A DNA stretch of 64,000 nucleotides from Branchipolynoe longqiensis (GCA_030323885.1 JASIRB010002822.1:1-64000), one strand, 5' to 3'. Shown: positions 21,170 to 30,864, numbered from the stretch's first letter. A program made the numbers and translations. Notes: generated by a model not told the origin, from the sequence alone.

Positions 21170-23323
21170 GTGCCAGTTAACGAAGTGATGGTTGACCCAA
21201 ATAACATTCATGACGCGCAAGAGGATCTGGGTCAAGCCTATGATCTGTTCGTCGGAGCAGTTTACAAAAGTGACGGGTTGAAGGATGGATTGTGGTTTAC
21301 GACTGTGCGGATTCAAGATTGTGATGTATCCTTCAAGATGGATTCCGGGTCAGAAGCGAACATTTTACCATTGGATGTGTACCACAAATTGGTAAATGTT
21401 GTGCTGAATCCTTCCAAGTGCCATTTAGTGATGTACAATGGTGATCGGGTAATGCCAGCTGGAGAGGTGCATTTGGATGTCAGAGGGAGACAACTGAAGT
21501 TTCAAGTCACAGATGCGGGCAGTGCCATCCTAGGCAAAGAACCTTGTGTTACTTTAGGCCTAGTATCTCATGTTGATGTTATACAAGACACTCCAGTTGT
21601 ATCACAGGCACAACATCTGGTAAATAATTTTTCTGATGTATTTGAAGGTTTAGGCCTTATAAAAGTGAATGCCACAATTCATGTAGATGTATCGGTACCT
21701 CCTGTAATTGATCCTCCACATAGGATACCTGTAGCCATTATGTCTGATGTCAAAAATGAATTGGACCGCATGTTAAAGTTAGGTGTAATTGTTAAGGAGG
21801 AGGAACCAACCCCATGGGTGAGCTCTATTACAATTGTTAGAAAACCGGGCAAGTTTAGAGTATGTTTGGACCCCACCAAGTTAAATAAGGCTATCCTGCG
21901 AGGCCCGTATCCTGTCCGAACGGTAGAGGAAGTTGTAGCACAAATACACGGGGCTAAATTTTTCTCTGTGCTCGACGCAAATAGCGGGTACTGGCAGGTA
22001 CAGCTTGATAATAATAGTTCCAAACTTTGTACATTTAATACCCCATGGGGTCGGTTCCGTTACACCAGGTTACCCTTTGGTATTAAGACGGCAGGAGACA
22101 TTTTCATTAAAGAAATGAATGACATGCTAAATGACATTGAAGGAGTTCATGTAATATCGGATGACATCTTAGTACACGGAAGAACTGTAATTGAACATAA
22201 TAAGCGGTTAGAAGCGGTATTATCCCATGCCAGAGTGATGAATCTAAAGTTAAATCCACAAAAGTCAAAAATTTGCCAGACAAGTGTCAATTATGTAGGG
22301 CACTTAATTACTGCTGATGGGTTAAGGCCGAATGAAGAGCGAGTACAGGCAATCATAGACATGCCTGATCCGACTGACAAACCTGCTGTACAGCGGTTCT
22401 TGGGGATGATAGGTTACGTAAGCAAATTCATAAGTAACATGGCACAAATAACAAAACCATTACGAACAGTCATACAGAAAAATATAGCCTGGCATTGGGA
22501 CGAACCGCAGATAACGGCATTTAAGACACTAAAACAGCTATTAAGAGATGCACCGATCCTCAGGTATTTTGATTGTAGAGAGGAAATAGTCTTACAGGTT
22601 GATGCATCCAAATATGGATTGGGGGCGACCATTTTTCAGGATGGTCGACCAGTTGCAATGGCTTCCAAAGCATTGGATAAATGTCAAATAAGTTACGCAG
22701 TTATAGAAAAGGAACTTCTGGCTATTTGCTTTGGATGTAAAAAGTTTCACGAATATATATACGGTAATAATATTATTGTGCAAACAGATCATAAGCCGTT
22801 AGAATCCATTATGCTGAAACCTATGCATGAACTCTCAGCTCGCATGCAGCATATGAGGATGAGGTTACAGAATTATGATTTAACAGTAGTTTACACTAAG
22901 GGGTCAACACTTTATTTTGCAGATACACTGTCAAGAGCACACACGTCTAGCATAGAGCCAAATGATCTTTTTGATCAAGATGTGTCGGTGGCAACCGTGG
23001 ATATTGAGACGGATATGGTACAGCGAGTCATATCAGAAACCAAAGTGGACAAAACCCTGCAAGAGATAATTGGTTACGTTCTTGATGGTTGGCCCTGTAG
23101 TAACAAGATGATATCACCAATGATTAAGCCTTTCTACACTTACAATAGGGACATCACATCATCTCACGGTTTGGTACTAAAGGGCACACAGATAGTTATC
23201 CCTAAATCGTTGCAAGCAGATGTATTAAATAAAATCCATGAGTCCCATTTAGGGATCATTAAATGTAAGCAATTGGCGAGAGATACTGTGTTCTGGCCGG
23301 GCCTCATAAAGAACCTCTCATGA
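21170..23323 (+). CDS. Gypsy pol: protease, RT, RNase H, start of integrase
   Basis: The frame is the same as gag, separated only by the TGA at 21149-21151. Within the first 90 residues is an aspartic protease (FKMDSGSEANILP, Asp-Ser-Gly). RT follows at about 200-400, with FSVLDANSGYWQVQL (first Asp), RLPFGIKTAGDIF and HVISDDILVHG (DD pair preceded by Ile-Ser). RNase H is at about 470-590 with LQVDASKYGLGAT, EKELLAI and QTDHKPLESI, then FADTLSRAH. The histidine side of the integrase zinc domain is visible (HESHLGIIKCKQLARDTVFW) before the frame ends at 23323. The first ATG at 21170 may not be a real start if readthrough of TGA is used. Confidence 0.92.
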   Translation: MPVNEVMVDPNNIHDAQEDLGQAYDLFVGAVYKSDGLKDGLWFTTVRIQDCDVSFKMDSGSEANILPLDVYHKLVNVVLNPSKCHLVMYNGDRVMPAGEVHLDVRGRQLKFQVTDAGSAILGKEPCVTLGLVSHVDVIQDTPVVSQAQHLVNNFSDVFEGLGLIKVNATIHVDVSVPPVIDPPHRIPVAIMSDVKNELDRMLKLGVIVKEEEPTPWVSSITIVRKPGKFRVCLDPTKLNKAILRGPYPVRTVEEVVAQIHGAKFFSVLDANSGYWQVQLDNNSSKLCTFNTPWGRFRYTRLPFGIKTAGDIFIKEMNDMLNDIEGVHVISDDILVHGRTVIEHNKRLEAVLSHARVMNLKLNPQKSKICQTSVNYVGHLITADGLRPNEERVQAIIDMPDPTDKPAVQRFLGMIGYVSKFISNMAQITKPLRTVIQKNIAWHWDEPQITAFKTLKQLLRDAPILRYFDCREEIVLQVDASKYGLGATIFQDGRPVAMASKALDKCQISYAVIEKELLAICFGCKKFHEYIYGNNIIVQTDHKPLESIMLKPMHELSARMQHMRMRLQNYDLTVVYTKGSTLYFADTLSRAHTSSIEPNDLFDQDVSVATVDIETDMVQRVISETKVDKTLQEIIGYVLDGWPCSNKMISPMIKPFYTYNRDITSSHGLVLKGTQIVIPKSLQADVLNKIHESHLGIIKCKQLARDTVFWPGLIKNLS

Positions 23324-24207
23324 ATCACCCGGTAGTAGACGTACCGTTTTATAAAATAGGGGTGGACTTATGTCATGTTAATGATTGTAATTATTTAGTG
23401 GTGGTTGATTATTATACCAAATTCCCAGAGGTTATTGACATGCAGACCACCACTAGCAAAGCTGTAATTATAGCGCTAAAGCAGATATTTGCCAGGTACG
23501 GTATACCTAAGTATGTCGTTTCTGACAATGGGCCTCAATTCAAAAGTATTGAATATACCAATTTCTCTACCGGGTACGGCTTTGCACCTATATATACGAA
23601 CCCGATGCACGCCCAGAGCAATGGCCAGGTAGAGAGTTATGTGCAAACTATAAAAAATATAATAAAAAAGTCACAACAGGATGATGGGGACATGTACCTA
23701 GGCCTGTTGAACTACCGTAACACTACATTGCAAGGCATAGGGGCGTCACCAGCTCAACTGCTGATGTGTCGAAGGTTGAGAACCCGCTTACCTGTGTTAG
23801 ATATTAAGTTGAAACCGTGTGTACAATCGTCCAAATTGTTGTTATTGAAACAGAATCAATTAAATCAAAAAGAACACTTTGATAGGAAAGCTGGAACACC
23901 GTTGAACACACTTTGGCCGGGTGATAACATTAGGTATAAGGATCACATGGGACAATGGAGATCCGGGCAGATCGTTAATAATAATACACTTGGACCCAGG
24001 GATTATGAGATCGTTAACAGTGGCCATAAAATTGTGCGCCGGAATAGAAAATTCATCTATAAATGTCCCCCGGACCGTCCACATGAAATGCCAAATGATA
24101 GGACAGCTTGGGATGACAACGGTGACCACAAGGGTGATATGACGCATACATATCGAACACGTTATGGTAGACACATTCGTCCGCCGAACAGGTTGGGGTT
24201 TCTTTAA
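23320..24207 (+). pseudogene. Gypsy integrase core and C-terminus, separated from pol
   Basis: The retroviral-type integrase core is present: KIGVDLCHVNDCNYLVVVDY (first Asp), YVVSDNGPQFKS (second Asp) and NGQVESYVQTIK (Glu). A GPY/F-like module (GPRDYEIVNSGHKIVRRNRK) follows. The frame differs from upstream pol. The segment that should carry the CxxC half of the zinc-binding domain is missing between WPGLIKNLS and VPFYKIGVD, pointing to a small deletion with a frame change. An ATG at 23320 overlaps the upstream stop, but a free integrase start would be unusual. The element is therefore probably unable to integrate by itself. Confidence 0.88.
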
Positions 24208-24416
24208 GAATTTTGCTTTGACTTACTGTTACGATGCTGGGATGTGCACCTTTGGGGTTCACATCGGCTACATTTGGAACACTGATGTAAAACATCAGAA
24301 AAGGGGGGAAATGTGTTGTGTTAGATTAAGAATATATTACATTTAAGACAGGCTTTCTTTGTTTACTTGTTTAATTAGGGTTGTGTGTTAAAGCGTGTTA
24401 TGCTCAATATTTCCAT

Positions 24417-24426
24417 GGAAGGGAGA
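24417..24426 (+). other. Polypurine tract
   Basis: GGAAGGGAGA immediately precedes the 3' LTR, the expected plus-strand primer position. Confidence 0.8.
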
Positions 24427-24541
24427 TGTTATGTATCCGTGTCATAGGTAACCGTGACGTCATGTACGGGGCATGCTGGGAAAGACGTATGTAAATAAAC
24501 AGTTCCATCACGCTACTCAAGGTGTTCAGACGTACATTACA
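24427..24541 (+). repeat. 3' LTR of the Gypsy element
   Basis: It is 115 bp, identical to the 5' LTR except for two bases. It is followed by the ACGGC target duplication. Confidence 0.95.
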
Positions 24542-25027
24542 ACGGCCAGGAGCCAAGTAGAGTCGACAACACAGACATCTACCCTCAACATGGTGTCTGA
24601 AGAGACACAAACATATGTAAGCAAGTTTAAGGCAGGCAATATCCTGAACTGTTTACAAAACTGGTGTAATATTACAACTGATAGCGAAATTTTGGACATT
24701 GTAAAAGGGGTTCAAATACCATTCACAGACATACCAAAACAGAAAAGAGTTCCGTTCCCATATAAATTTAACACAGAAGAAAAACTACAAATTGATTTTC
24801 AGGTTTCTCTTTTTGAAACAAGGAGAATTATTGAACGAGTACAAAACACAGAAGGACAGTTTATTTCTAATGTTTTTTCTAGGCCGAAACCAAATGGCAA
24901 AATTCGCATGATTTTGGATTTAACAAAATTAAATGAATCGGTTACATACAAACATTTAAAAATGTTCTCATTAGAAACGGCGAGAGATTTAATTACGCCG
25001 GAAGCCTGGCTCGCCAGTGTAGACTTG
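24542..25027 (+). pseudogene. Element E: end of gag and first part of RT
   Basis: After the Gypsy element the DIRS-like coding sequence resumes: VSKFKAGNILNCLQNWCNIT (gag/RT linker, as in element D), then FSRPKPNGKIRMILDLTKLN, then LITPEAWLASVDL. It breaks off after the first catalytic Asp of RT, where element B was inserted. The remainder resumes at 27898. Confidence 0.88.
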
Positions 25028-25296
25028 GTCGTAATGCGAAGCATTTCGTTTGATGCAAGGGGAGGGAGAGCGACTCACCCGGCCCTGAGCGACTCACCCC
25101 CCCCTCCTGCCACTGCTCACCTCCCCCCACCCCTGAGCGACTCACCCCTGCCACTGCTCACCTCCCCCCTGAGCGACTCACCCCCCTCCTGCCTCTGCTC
25201 ACTTCCCCCCTTATAAGGCCGCCCGCCGGCCTCCCTCAGGCACTCAGCCTCCAGCCGCCTTCCAGCTCTCTGCCCCTTTTCTTTCTTCTCCACTTT
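25028..25296 (+). repeat. A1 repeat of element B
   Basis: It begins gtcgtaatgcgaagcatttcg, a small hairpin, and contains repeated GAGCGACTCACCC units and a TTATAA box at 25211. A near-identical copy is A2 at 27295-27564. Confidence 0.9.
25211..25216 (+). promoter_or_regulatory. TATA box of element B
   Basis: TTATAA lies 126 bp upstream of the ORF1 ATG, in the same context as in elements A and C. Confidence 0.6.
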
Positions 25297-25341
25297 GGCA
25301 TTCCTTCTCCTCGGACCGCTGCACCTCTGCCGACCTCCACC

Positions 25342-26505
25342 ATGCCCGGACGCGGAAAAGGCAAGAGCCGGAAAGCAGCCAAGATCTCCGGTATGGCCAC
25401 ACCCGGGCCATCCTCGGGCTCCCCGGGGGGATCCCTCCCCTCCACGGCCCCGTCCTCGCCCGCAGCACCCTCGGGCCACGCCAGCAGCGAGATCGCCCTC
25501 CTCATCGAGTCCATCAACCGCCTCACTTGCCGCGTGGAGGCCGTCGAGACGGGGATCGCCCGAGGGGCTCCCGAGGAGCCTGCACCCGCGCCACGGCAGG
25601 AGCCCGCATACAGCCTGGCGCCCGCCCCGGCCCCTCGGGCGCATGCCGCACCCGGGAGCCGGCCGCCGCCTCCACCTCAGGCGACGCGGCCCGGAGGCCT
25701 ACACCCGGAGTACGAGCAGTACTCCCGCGTACACGCCAGCTCGACACCGACAGCGCCGCCCACCTACCGCCAGCATCCCGCAGAGCACACCCCCACCTCC
25801 GCGGCCGACGCAGTCCGCGACATCCTCGCATCCGCCGAGGCGCAGCACACCGTACGGCGCCGAGGTATTCCTGCTGACTATGTTTTTCCTTCTGATCTTG
25901 TGGAGAGGGGTCCGGGGCGCAAGGCGGTTAAACTCGGGGAGGCAACCAGGGACGAGTATAGCCTCGCCCTCCTCTCACTGGTGAACCACCCTGCCTTCCC
26001 GGCCCACTCCCTCCAGGGCCTACACCACCACCACCTCACCGTCATGAGGGACATCCTCATCCACCCCTGGCTGACCGTCCGCCAGTACTCAGAGACCATA
26101 TTTTCCTGGATCGCGGACGGAAGGCTCCCCCAGGGGTGGCATGACCCTGTGGCCCTCAACGCGGTCAGGCTAGACTCCCTCACCACGCCCACCACCCCGC
26201 CAACACCAGCTCCCCGAGGCGACGAGGGGGCCCGAGGCGCACACTTGCCCCGGCAGCAAGTCGACACCCGCACCGCCTACGATAGGCACGCTCACGGGGC
26301 TCCCTGCTCTGCTTGGAACCGCGATCCCACCTCGTGCGATCGGGCACCCCTCGGAGAGGCTCACGGCGAGGTGGGAAACAGGCACCGGCACGTCTGTGCA
26401 TATTGCGCCAACGTCCGGCGCATATTAACAATGCACAGCGAGGCCGCATGCCGCACCAAGCAAGCCCGTGAGCGCCAGACCCCCGCGACCTCGGCGGATT
26501 TTTGA
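25342..26505 (+). CDS. ORF1 (gag-like) of element B, intact
   Basis: This 387-residue protein starts MPGRGKGKSRKAAK, basic and suited to nucleic-acid binding. A predicted helical stretch (SSEIALLIESINRLTCRVEA, residues about 50-70) and a proline/alanine-rich linker follow. A conserved core comes next (VRRRGIPADYVFPSDLVERG; LVNHPAFPAHSLQGLHHH; SETIFSWIADGRLPQGWHDP). The C-terminus is a cysteine/histidine zinc-binding region: PCSAWNRDPTSC, then HVCAYC, then MHSEAAC. Elements A and C carry broken copies of the same gene. It likely coats element RNA. No enzyme motif is present. It is the only full-length intact ORF among the GC-rich elements here. Confidence 0.85.
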   Translation: MPGRGKGKSRKAAKISGMATPGPSSGSPGGSLPSTAPSSPAAPSGHASSEIALLIESINRLTCRVEAVETGIARGAPEEPAPAPRQEPAYSLAPAPAPRAHAAPGSRPPPPPQATRPGGLHPEYEQYSRVHASSTPTAPPTYRQHPAEHTPTSAADAVRDILASAEAQHTVRRRGIPADYVFPSDLVERGPGRKAVKLGEATRDEYSLALLSLVNHPAFPAHSLQGLHHHHLTVMRDILIHPWLTVRQYSETIFSWIADGRLPQGWHDPVALNAVRLDSLTTPTTPPTPAPRGDEGARGAHLPRQQVDTRTAYDRHAHGAPCSAWNRDPTSCDRAPLGEAHGEVGNRHRHVCAYCANVRRILTMHSEAACRTKQARERQTPATSADF

Positions 26506-26987
26506 TCCGCCGGCCTCCCCCCGGTTGGTCCGGGGGGCATAGCCCGGCGCCCCACCCCCACCATTCCCGACAGCCCCGCAACGCCCACCGACGGTCCCCC
26601 AGCGAACACCGATCGAAACGCCGCCCAGACGAAGCCGAGGATCATCACCCCGCACCTCACACCTCAGACGACTCAGCCCAGCCTCACGGGAGACCCCCCC
26701 TAGACAGCCCAGCCACCGGCCTCCACGGCTCCGACCTTCACGACACCGCCTTCATGAAGCCGCCCGACCCCACCCAGCCCAGCCCTGAGGAGTTCGCGGC
26801 CCCCCGGCTCGACCCTCGCCGGACCTCCTCCCCCAGCCCTCAGGAGCGGGCCTACCCTTCTTTTTTGGCCGCCCGCTCCCCCTCCACCTAGACCCCGGAC
26901 CCTCCTCTCATCCAGGCCTGCCTCTCCGGGCCCCGCCTCGGGCGCCCCGCGCCCCCGCCTCGGGCGTGCCTCGAGCCCTCTCCTTAC
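26506..26987 (+). other. Deleted interior of element B
   Basis: About 480 bp between ORF1 and B1 hold proline-rich non-conserved sequence and then a short match to the end of the recombinase gene of element C (CTCGAGCCCTCTCC). RT, RNase H and the recombinase body are gone. A GAGCCCTC/GAGGGCTC hairpin spans 26973-27004. Confidence 0.7.
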
Positions 26988-27004
26988 TCTTTGGCGGAGG
27001 GCTC
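26973..27004 (+). other. Conserved GAGCCCTC/GAGGGCTC hairpin
   Basis: An 8-bp perfect stem, equivalent to those in elements A and C. In B2 only the right arm is kept. Confidence 0.55.
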
Positions 27005-27294
27005 CTCGGCCCCCCCTCTACCAACTCTGACACTGCTCCCTATGAGCCCCTCACTATTTATCCTCTGCTCCTCATGAGCCCCTGACTCTTTGCTCCTCGC
27101 GAGCCCCCTGCTCCTCATGAGCCCCCTGTATTGCTCTGTGCCTCCTCAGCCTGTTTACCTCCTCAGTTACCCTGTTTGTACCTTACTTTGTCATTGATTG
27201 TTATTCTCACTGTTTCTCTGTATGTTGCCCGAGGCGTCACAATAAACGCCTCAGTTTTCCCACCTCCGCCTCTGTTCTTCCTTCTCGCGCATCG
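26988..27294 (+). repeat. B1 repeat of element B
   Basis: It runs from ctctttggcggagggctcct to cttctcgcgcatcg and includes AATAAA at 27241. It matches B2 with only a handful of differences. Confidence 0.9.
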
Positions 27295-27564
27295 GTCGTA
27301 ATGCGAAGCATTTCGTTTGATGCGAGGGGAGGGAGAGCGATTCACCCGGCCCTGAGCGACTCACCCCCCCTCCTGCCACTGCTCACCTCCCCCCACCCCT
27401 GAGCGACTCACCCCCGCCACTGCTCACCTCCCCCCTGAGCGACCCACCCCCCTCCTGCCTCTGCTCACTTCCCCCCCTTATAAGGCCGCCCGCCGGCCTC
27501 CCTCAGGCACTCAGCCTCCAGCCGCCTTCCAGCTCTCTGCCCTTTTTCTTCTCCACCCACCCAC
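27295..27564 (+). repeat. A2 repeat of element B
   Basis: A near-identical copy of A1, including the TTATAA box (27478-27483). It directly abuts B1. Confidence 0.9.
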
Positions 27565-27590
27565 CCAACTCTCCCTCCTCTACCCTCCCC

Positions 27591-27897
27591 CCTCTGCGGC
27601 GGAGGGCTCCTCGGTCCCCCCTCTACCAACTCTGACACTGCTCCTTATGAGCCCCTCACTATTTATCCTCTGCTCCTCATGAGCCCCTGACTCTTTGCTC
27701 CTCGCGAGCCCCCTGCTCCTCATGAGCCCCCTGTATTGCTATGTGCCTCCTCAGCCTGTTTACCTCCTCAGTTACCCTGTTTGTACCTTACTTTGTCATT
27801 TATTGTTATTCTCACTGTTTCTCTATGTTGCCCGAGGCGTCACAATAAACGCCTCAGTTTTCCCACCTCCGCCTCTGTTCTTCCTTCTCGCGCATCA
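27591..27897 (+). repeat. B2 repeat of element B
   Basis: A copy of B1, with AATAAA at 27844, ending cgcatca where the RT gene of element E resumes. Confidence 0.9.
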
Positions 27898-29418
27898 AGA
27901 GATGCGTATTACACAGTCTCCATTTGCAAAGAACACAGAAAATGTCTATGATTTATTTGGAACGGTACCCTCTTCCAATTTACATGCATGCCTAATGGTC
28001 TAGCTTGCGCTTGTTTGTTTGTTGTTGTTTTACGTCCTAGCAACATCTAAGGTCATATCAGGACGGGTCTAGCTTGCGCACCTCGACTGTTTACAAAGTT
28101 ATTAAAACCTGTTTTTGCAGTCATGGGTAGAATAGGACACACAATGTTCCCATACATAGATGATTCATTTATTATGGCAGAATCCTTTGACAAATGCCAA
28201 ATAGCAGTTAATGATTTGTGTGATTTATTAACAGAATTAGGTTTTTACATTCATGACAAGAAATCTGTTTTCGTCCAGAATAGGGAATTAAAATGCTTAG
28301 GTTTTCTGATTAACACCAAAGCCATGACCGTATCTCTAACGGTACAGAAACTACAGAAGTTTCATGACACGGCCTCCCAGCTGCTTGACATATCCAGGCC
28401 AAAGATTAGACAGGTCGCCGTCCTTATCGGTATAATGGTTTCGTATGCACCGGCTGTTCTTTATGGAGCGGCGCATATCAAGTCTCTAGAAATAGACAAG
28501 AATAGAGCGTTAGCACGCACAAAAGGTAACTTCGAAAGACCAATGAACATTTCCCAAGATGGGTGTAAAGACATTTTTTGGTGGATCGAGAATATTAATA
28601 ACTCTCCAAATCCCATTCGAATGGGTCAACCCAACACGGTAATTACTACCGATGTTTCATTACAAGGTTGGGGAGCTCATCGAAATGATGTAGCGACAGG
28701 TGGGAGATGGTTAGAAAACGAGAAATCAGACCATATTAATGTTCTTGAATTAAGAGCGATTTACTTGGTCCTTTTGAGTCTAATTAAAATACCTAAAAAT
28801 AGTGTTCAACTGCTTACAGATAACACTACAGCTATGGCATATGTCAGGAATATGGGAGGTACAAAGTCAAAAGAGTGCAATAACTTGGCACAGAGTATTT
28901 GGAACTGGGCGCAAAAACATCAAATATGGTTAACCATATCTCATATCCCAGGGTCGCAAAATGTCCTGGCTGACAAAAAGAGCAGAGTCTTTCACGATCA
29001 CTTAGAATGGAAATTAAACACAAAAATTTTCAACAAAATTTGTCAACAATGCGGGTCACCTACGGTAGACTTATTTGCATTAAGAAATAATTTTAAAATT
29101 AACAAATATGTGTCATGGCACCCAGAACCATATGCTTGGCACATAGATGCTTTCTCACTGATTTGGGAAAATGAATTTTATTTCATTTTTCCCCCCTTTA
29201 ACATCATTACCAGAGTAGCACGAAAGATAAAGATGGACCGGTCCCACGCCATCCTGATCGTCCCCGAATGGGACACACAACCGTGGCGAGCGAGACTAGT
29301 CTCGACAGCCAGAGACTGCCTTAGATTCCCAAAATCCCGAGGAAATCTAACTCACCAAGGCCCTCTGGAACATCACGGCAAAGTAGCATCAACACCATTG
29401 CTTGCATTCCTTTTCTGA
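27898..29418 (+). pseudogene. Element E: RT (rest) and RNase H
   Basis: After element B the RT resumes at RDAYYTV, shifts frame near 27950 (LFQFTCMPNGLACA), is split by the SINE stub at 28011-28065, and then runs open from 28123 to 29418. Motifs are FTKLLKPVFAVMG, MFPYIDDSFIMAES (YIDD, about 28150), RNase H with TTDVSLQGWGAH, LELRAIYL, LTDNTTAMAYVRNMGG and LADKKSR, and the terminal LAFLF. The first RNase H motif has Val where element D has Ala. The last 431 codons are uninterrupted, so damage is mainly from insertions. Confidence 0.92.
28011..28065 (-). mobile_element. 55-bp truncated SINE in the RT gene
   Basis: It is flanked by the 14-bp duplication GGTCTAGCTTGCGC (27997-28010 and 28066-28079). 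The insert is ttgtttgtttgttgttgttt plus tacgtcctagcaacatctaa and ggtcatatcaggacg. That is the 3' end of the SINE also seen at 41682, 50907 and 55894, inserted in minus orientation and 5'-truncated. A 14-bp duplication points to LINE-type target-primed integration. Confidence 0.93.
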
Positions 29419-30367
29419 ATAAATACCTAGAACAATTTGGTTTAGACAAAATTACACAAGAACGGTTGGTGTCGCATGCGTGTAGAAAAGGAACAGTCAA
29501 AATGTATACCACATATTTGAAGAAATCTGTCTTATTCAAAAGGTTAAACCTATGAACCCAACTATTGCCCAAGTGTGCAGATTTTTCAGGATGTTAGAAC
29601 AAGATGGGCTAGGTTACGGCGCAATTAATGCTGCCAGGTGTGCTCTCTCGATCATTCTTCCCAGATTAGGGGGAGAAACAATGGGTAAACATCACGTAAT
29701 ACACTGGGTACTAAGGGGGATTTATGAACGAAACCCACCTAAACCAAAATACGACCGATTTTGGGATGTGTCACTGGTGTTCAAAATGTTTAAGGATTGG
29801 CCACATAATAGGTTTCTAGATATAAAACAATTAGGCTTTAAGTTAGCACTTTTATTACTGTTGGTCACAGGTCATCGAGGCCAAACTATTGTGGTACTTT
29901 CACTTGATGGACTGGAAATAGATAGAAGGCAAGTGACCTTCGATTTAACAACATTGTTGAAATCTAATCGCATAGGCGACCCTTTGTCATCAATTGATGT
30001 AACGCAATTCAAGGACAATCCAAAACCGTGTGTAGTTTCCGCGATTAGAACATATATATCCAAGACACAAGGAGTTAGAAACTCAAGACAATTATTGATA
30101 AGCTTTATTAAGCCACACAAGGGCATTTCAAGGGACACGCTCACCCGTTGGACAATTAATGTGCTAAAGATGGCAGGAGTGAATACGGACAAATATGCGT
30201 CACACTCAACGAGAGGAGCCATGGTGTCAAAGGCACGCCTTCTAGGAATTTCGGTCAAGCGCATACTAGCGCATGCAGGATGGAAGACCGAACGGTCGTT
30301 TGCTAGACATTATAACAAGCGTTTGGAGAATCCCAGTGGTGTCGCACAACGACTGCTACAGCATTAA
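29419..30367 (+). pseudogene. Tyrosine recombinase of element E
   Basis: The N-terminal part (FGLDKITQERLVSHA, KGTVKMYTTYLKK) reads in the frame overlapping the RNase H end and is interrupted by a frameshift near 29540. From 29552 to 30367 a 271-residue frame is open: GYGAINAARCALS, LLVTGHRGQTIVVLSLDG (first Arg), YASHSTRGAMVSKARLLGIS (His and Arg) and SFARHYNKRLENPSG (Tyr). All four catalytic positions R-H-R-Y are kept. The recombinase integrates the circular cDNA in DIRS elements. One frame break separates the core-binding domain from the catalytic domain. Confidence 0.9.
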
Positions 30368-30479
30368 AGGTCAAAAAGGTGAGAACATAAGCCTAGTCAC
30401 AAACAGTGATTTTAACAATGTTCCATACCACAAAAATAAACAGAAATAACATAACAATAACAATTAAATATCAGGATAA

Positions 30480-30860
30480 AATGATATTACGTAAAGTCTC
30501 CCGAGCCTGCGGCTAGCCTGAGGCTATATACCGAGGTAAAATAGATTAGTTAGACGAATCTTACCTTGGTATAGATGATGGATAACTATTGTTTTCCCGA
30601 GGTATAAGCCTCGGCTAGACGTGGGCAGAGGGCCCACCCTCCACACCCTACCATGTCTAGACTGTTGCTTGTACCAAGGAAACATTAGTTTTATCATTTT
30701 TTATTAGAGATCATTTTATCCTGAATTAGTAGGTAAAGATTGCTGGACCCGGATGTGCTTACCTCTCCCTCACCCACGTCTAGCCGAGGCTTATACCTCG
30801 GGAAAACAATAGTTATCCATCATCTATACAAAGGTAAGATTCGTCTAACTAATCTATATA
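30480..30860 (+). repeat. Internal complementary region and right terminus of element E
   Basis: 30495-30540 complements the left end of the element. 30541-30625 complements 30775-30860 (atagatgatggataactatt and its inverse). The arrangement is the same as in element D at 10925-11281. Confidence 0.82.
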
Positions 30861-30864
30861 TGAA

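Larger units (their letters stand above)
20244..24541 (+). mobile_element. Gypsy (Mag/K02A2.6-like) LTR retrotransposon
   Basis: Two 115-bp LTRs (20244-20358 and 24427-24541) start TGTTATG and end TTACA, and differ at only two positions. The 5-bp duplication ACGGC flanks the element (20239-20243 and 24542-24546), and removing it restores the gag region of element E. A primer site follows the 5' LTR and a purine tract precedes the 3' LTR. It encodes gag with zinc knuckles, protease, RT, RNase H and a damaged integrase. It is 4298 bp, young and defective. Confidence 0.96.
25028..27897 (+). mobile_element. Element B: gag-only YR retrotransposon with split direct repeats
   Basis: The layout is A1 (25028-25296), one ORF, B1 (26988-27294), A2 (27295-27564), B2 (27591-27897). 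A1/A2 and B1/B2 are each nearly identical by eye. A1-ORF-B1-A2-B2 is the split-direct-repeat arrangement known from PAT and Ngaro YR retroelements. The insertion interrupts the RT gene of element E exactly between SVDL and the RDAYYTV block, with no target duplication, as expected of recombinase-mediated integration. RT, RNase H and recombinase are absent, so it depends on relatives such as A and C. Confidence 0.9.
18222..30860 (+). mobile_element. Element E: DIRS-like YR retrotransposon with nested insertions
   Basis: The left terminus (about 18228-18330) reads ttttacctcggtatatagcc and continues to catccgggtccagcaattag. Complementary copies lie at 30495-30540 and 30735-30770, and the right terminus (30775-30860) is inverted relative to 30541-30625. 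Without insertions it would be about 5.4 kb. It is interrupted by a Gypsy element (20244-24541), a split-direct-repeat YR element (25028-27897) and a SINE stub (28011-28065). Coding order is gag, RT-RNase H, recombinase, as in element D. Confidence 0.88.

Noticed and set aside
23320..24207. Independent integrase gene with its own ATG
   Set aside because: The ATG overlaps the pol stop only because of a deletion and frame change; related elements encode integrase within pol.
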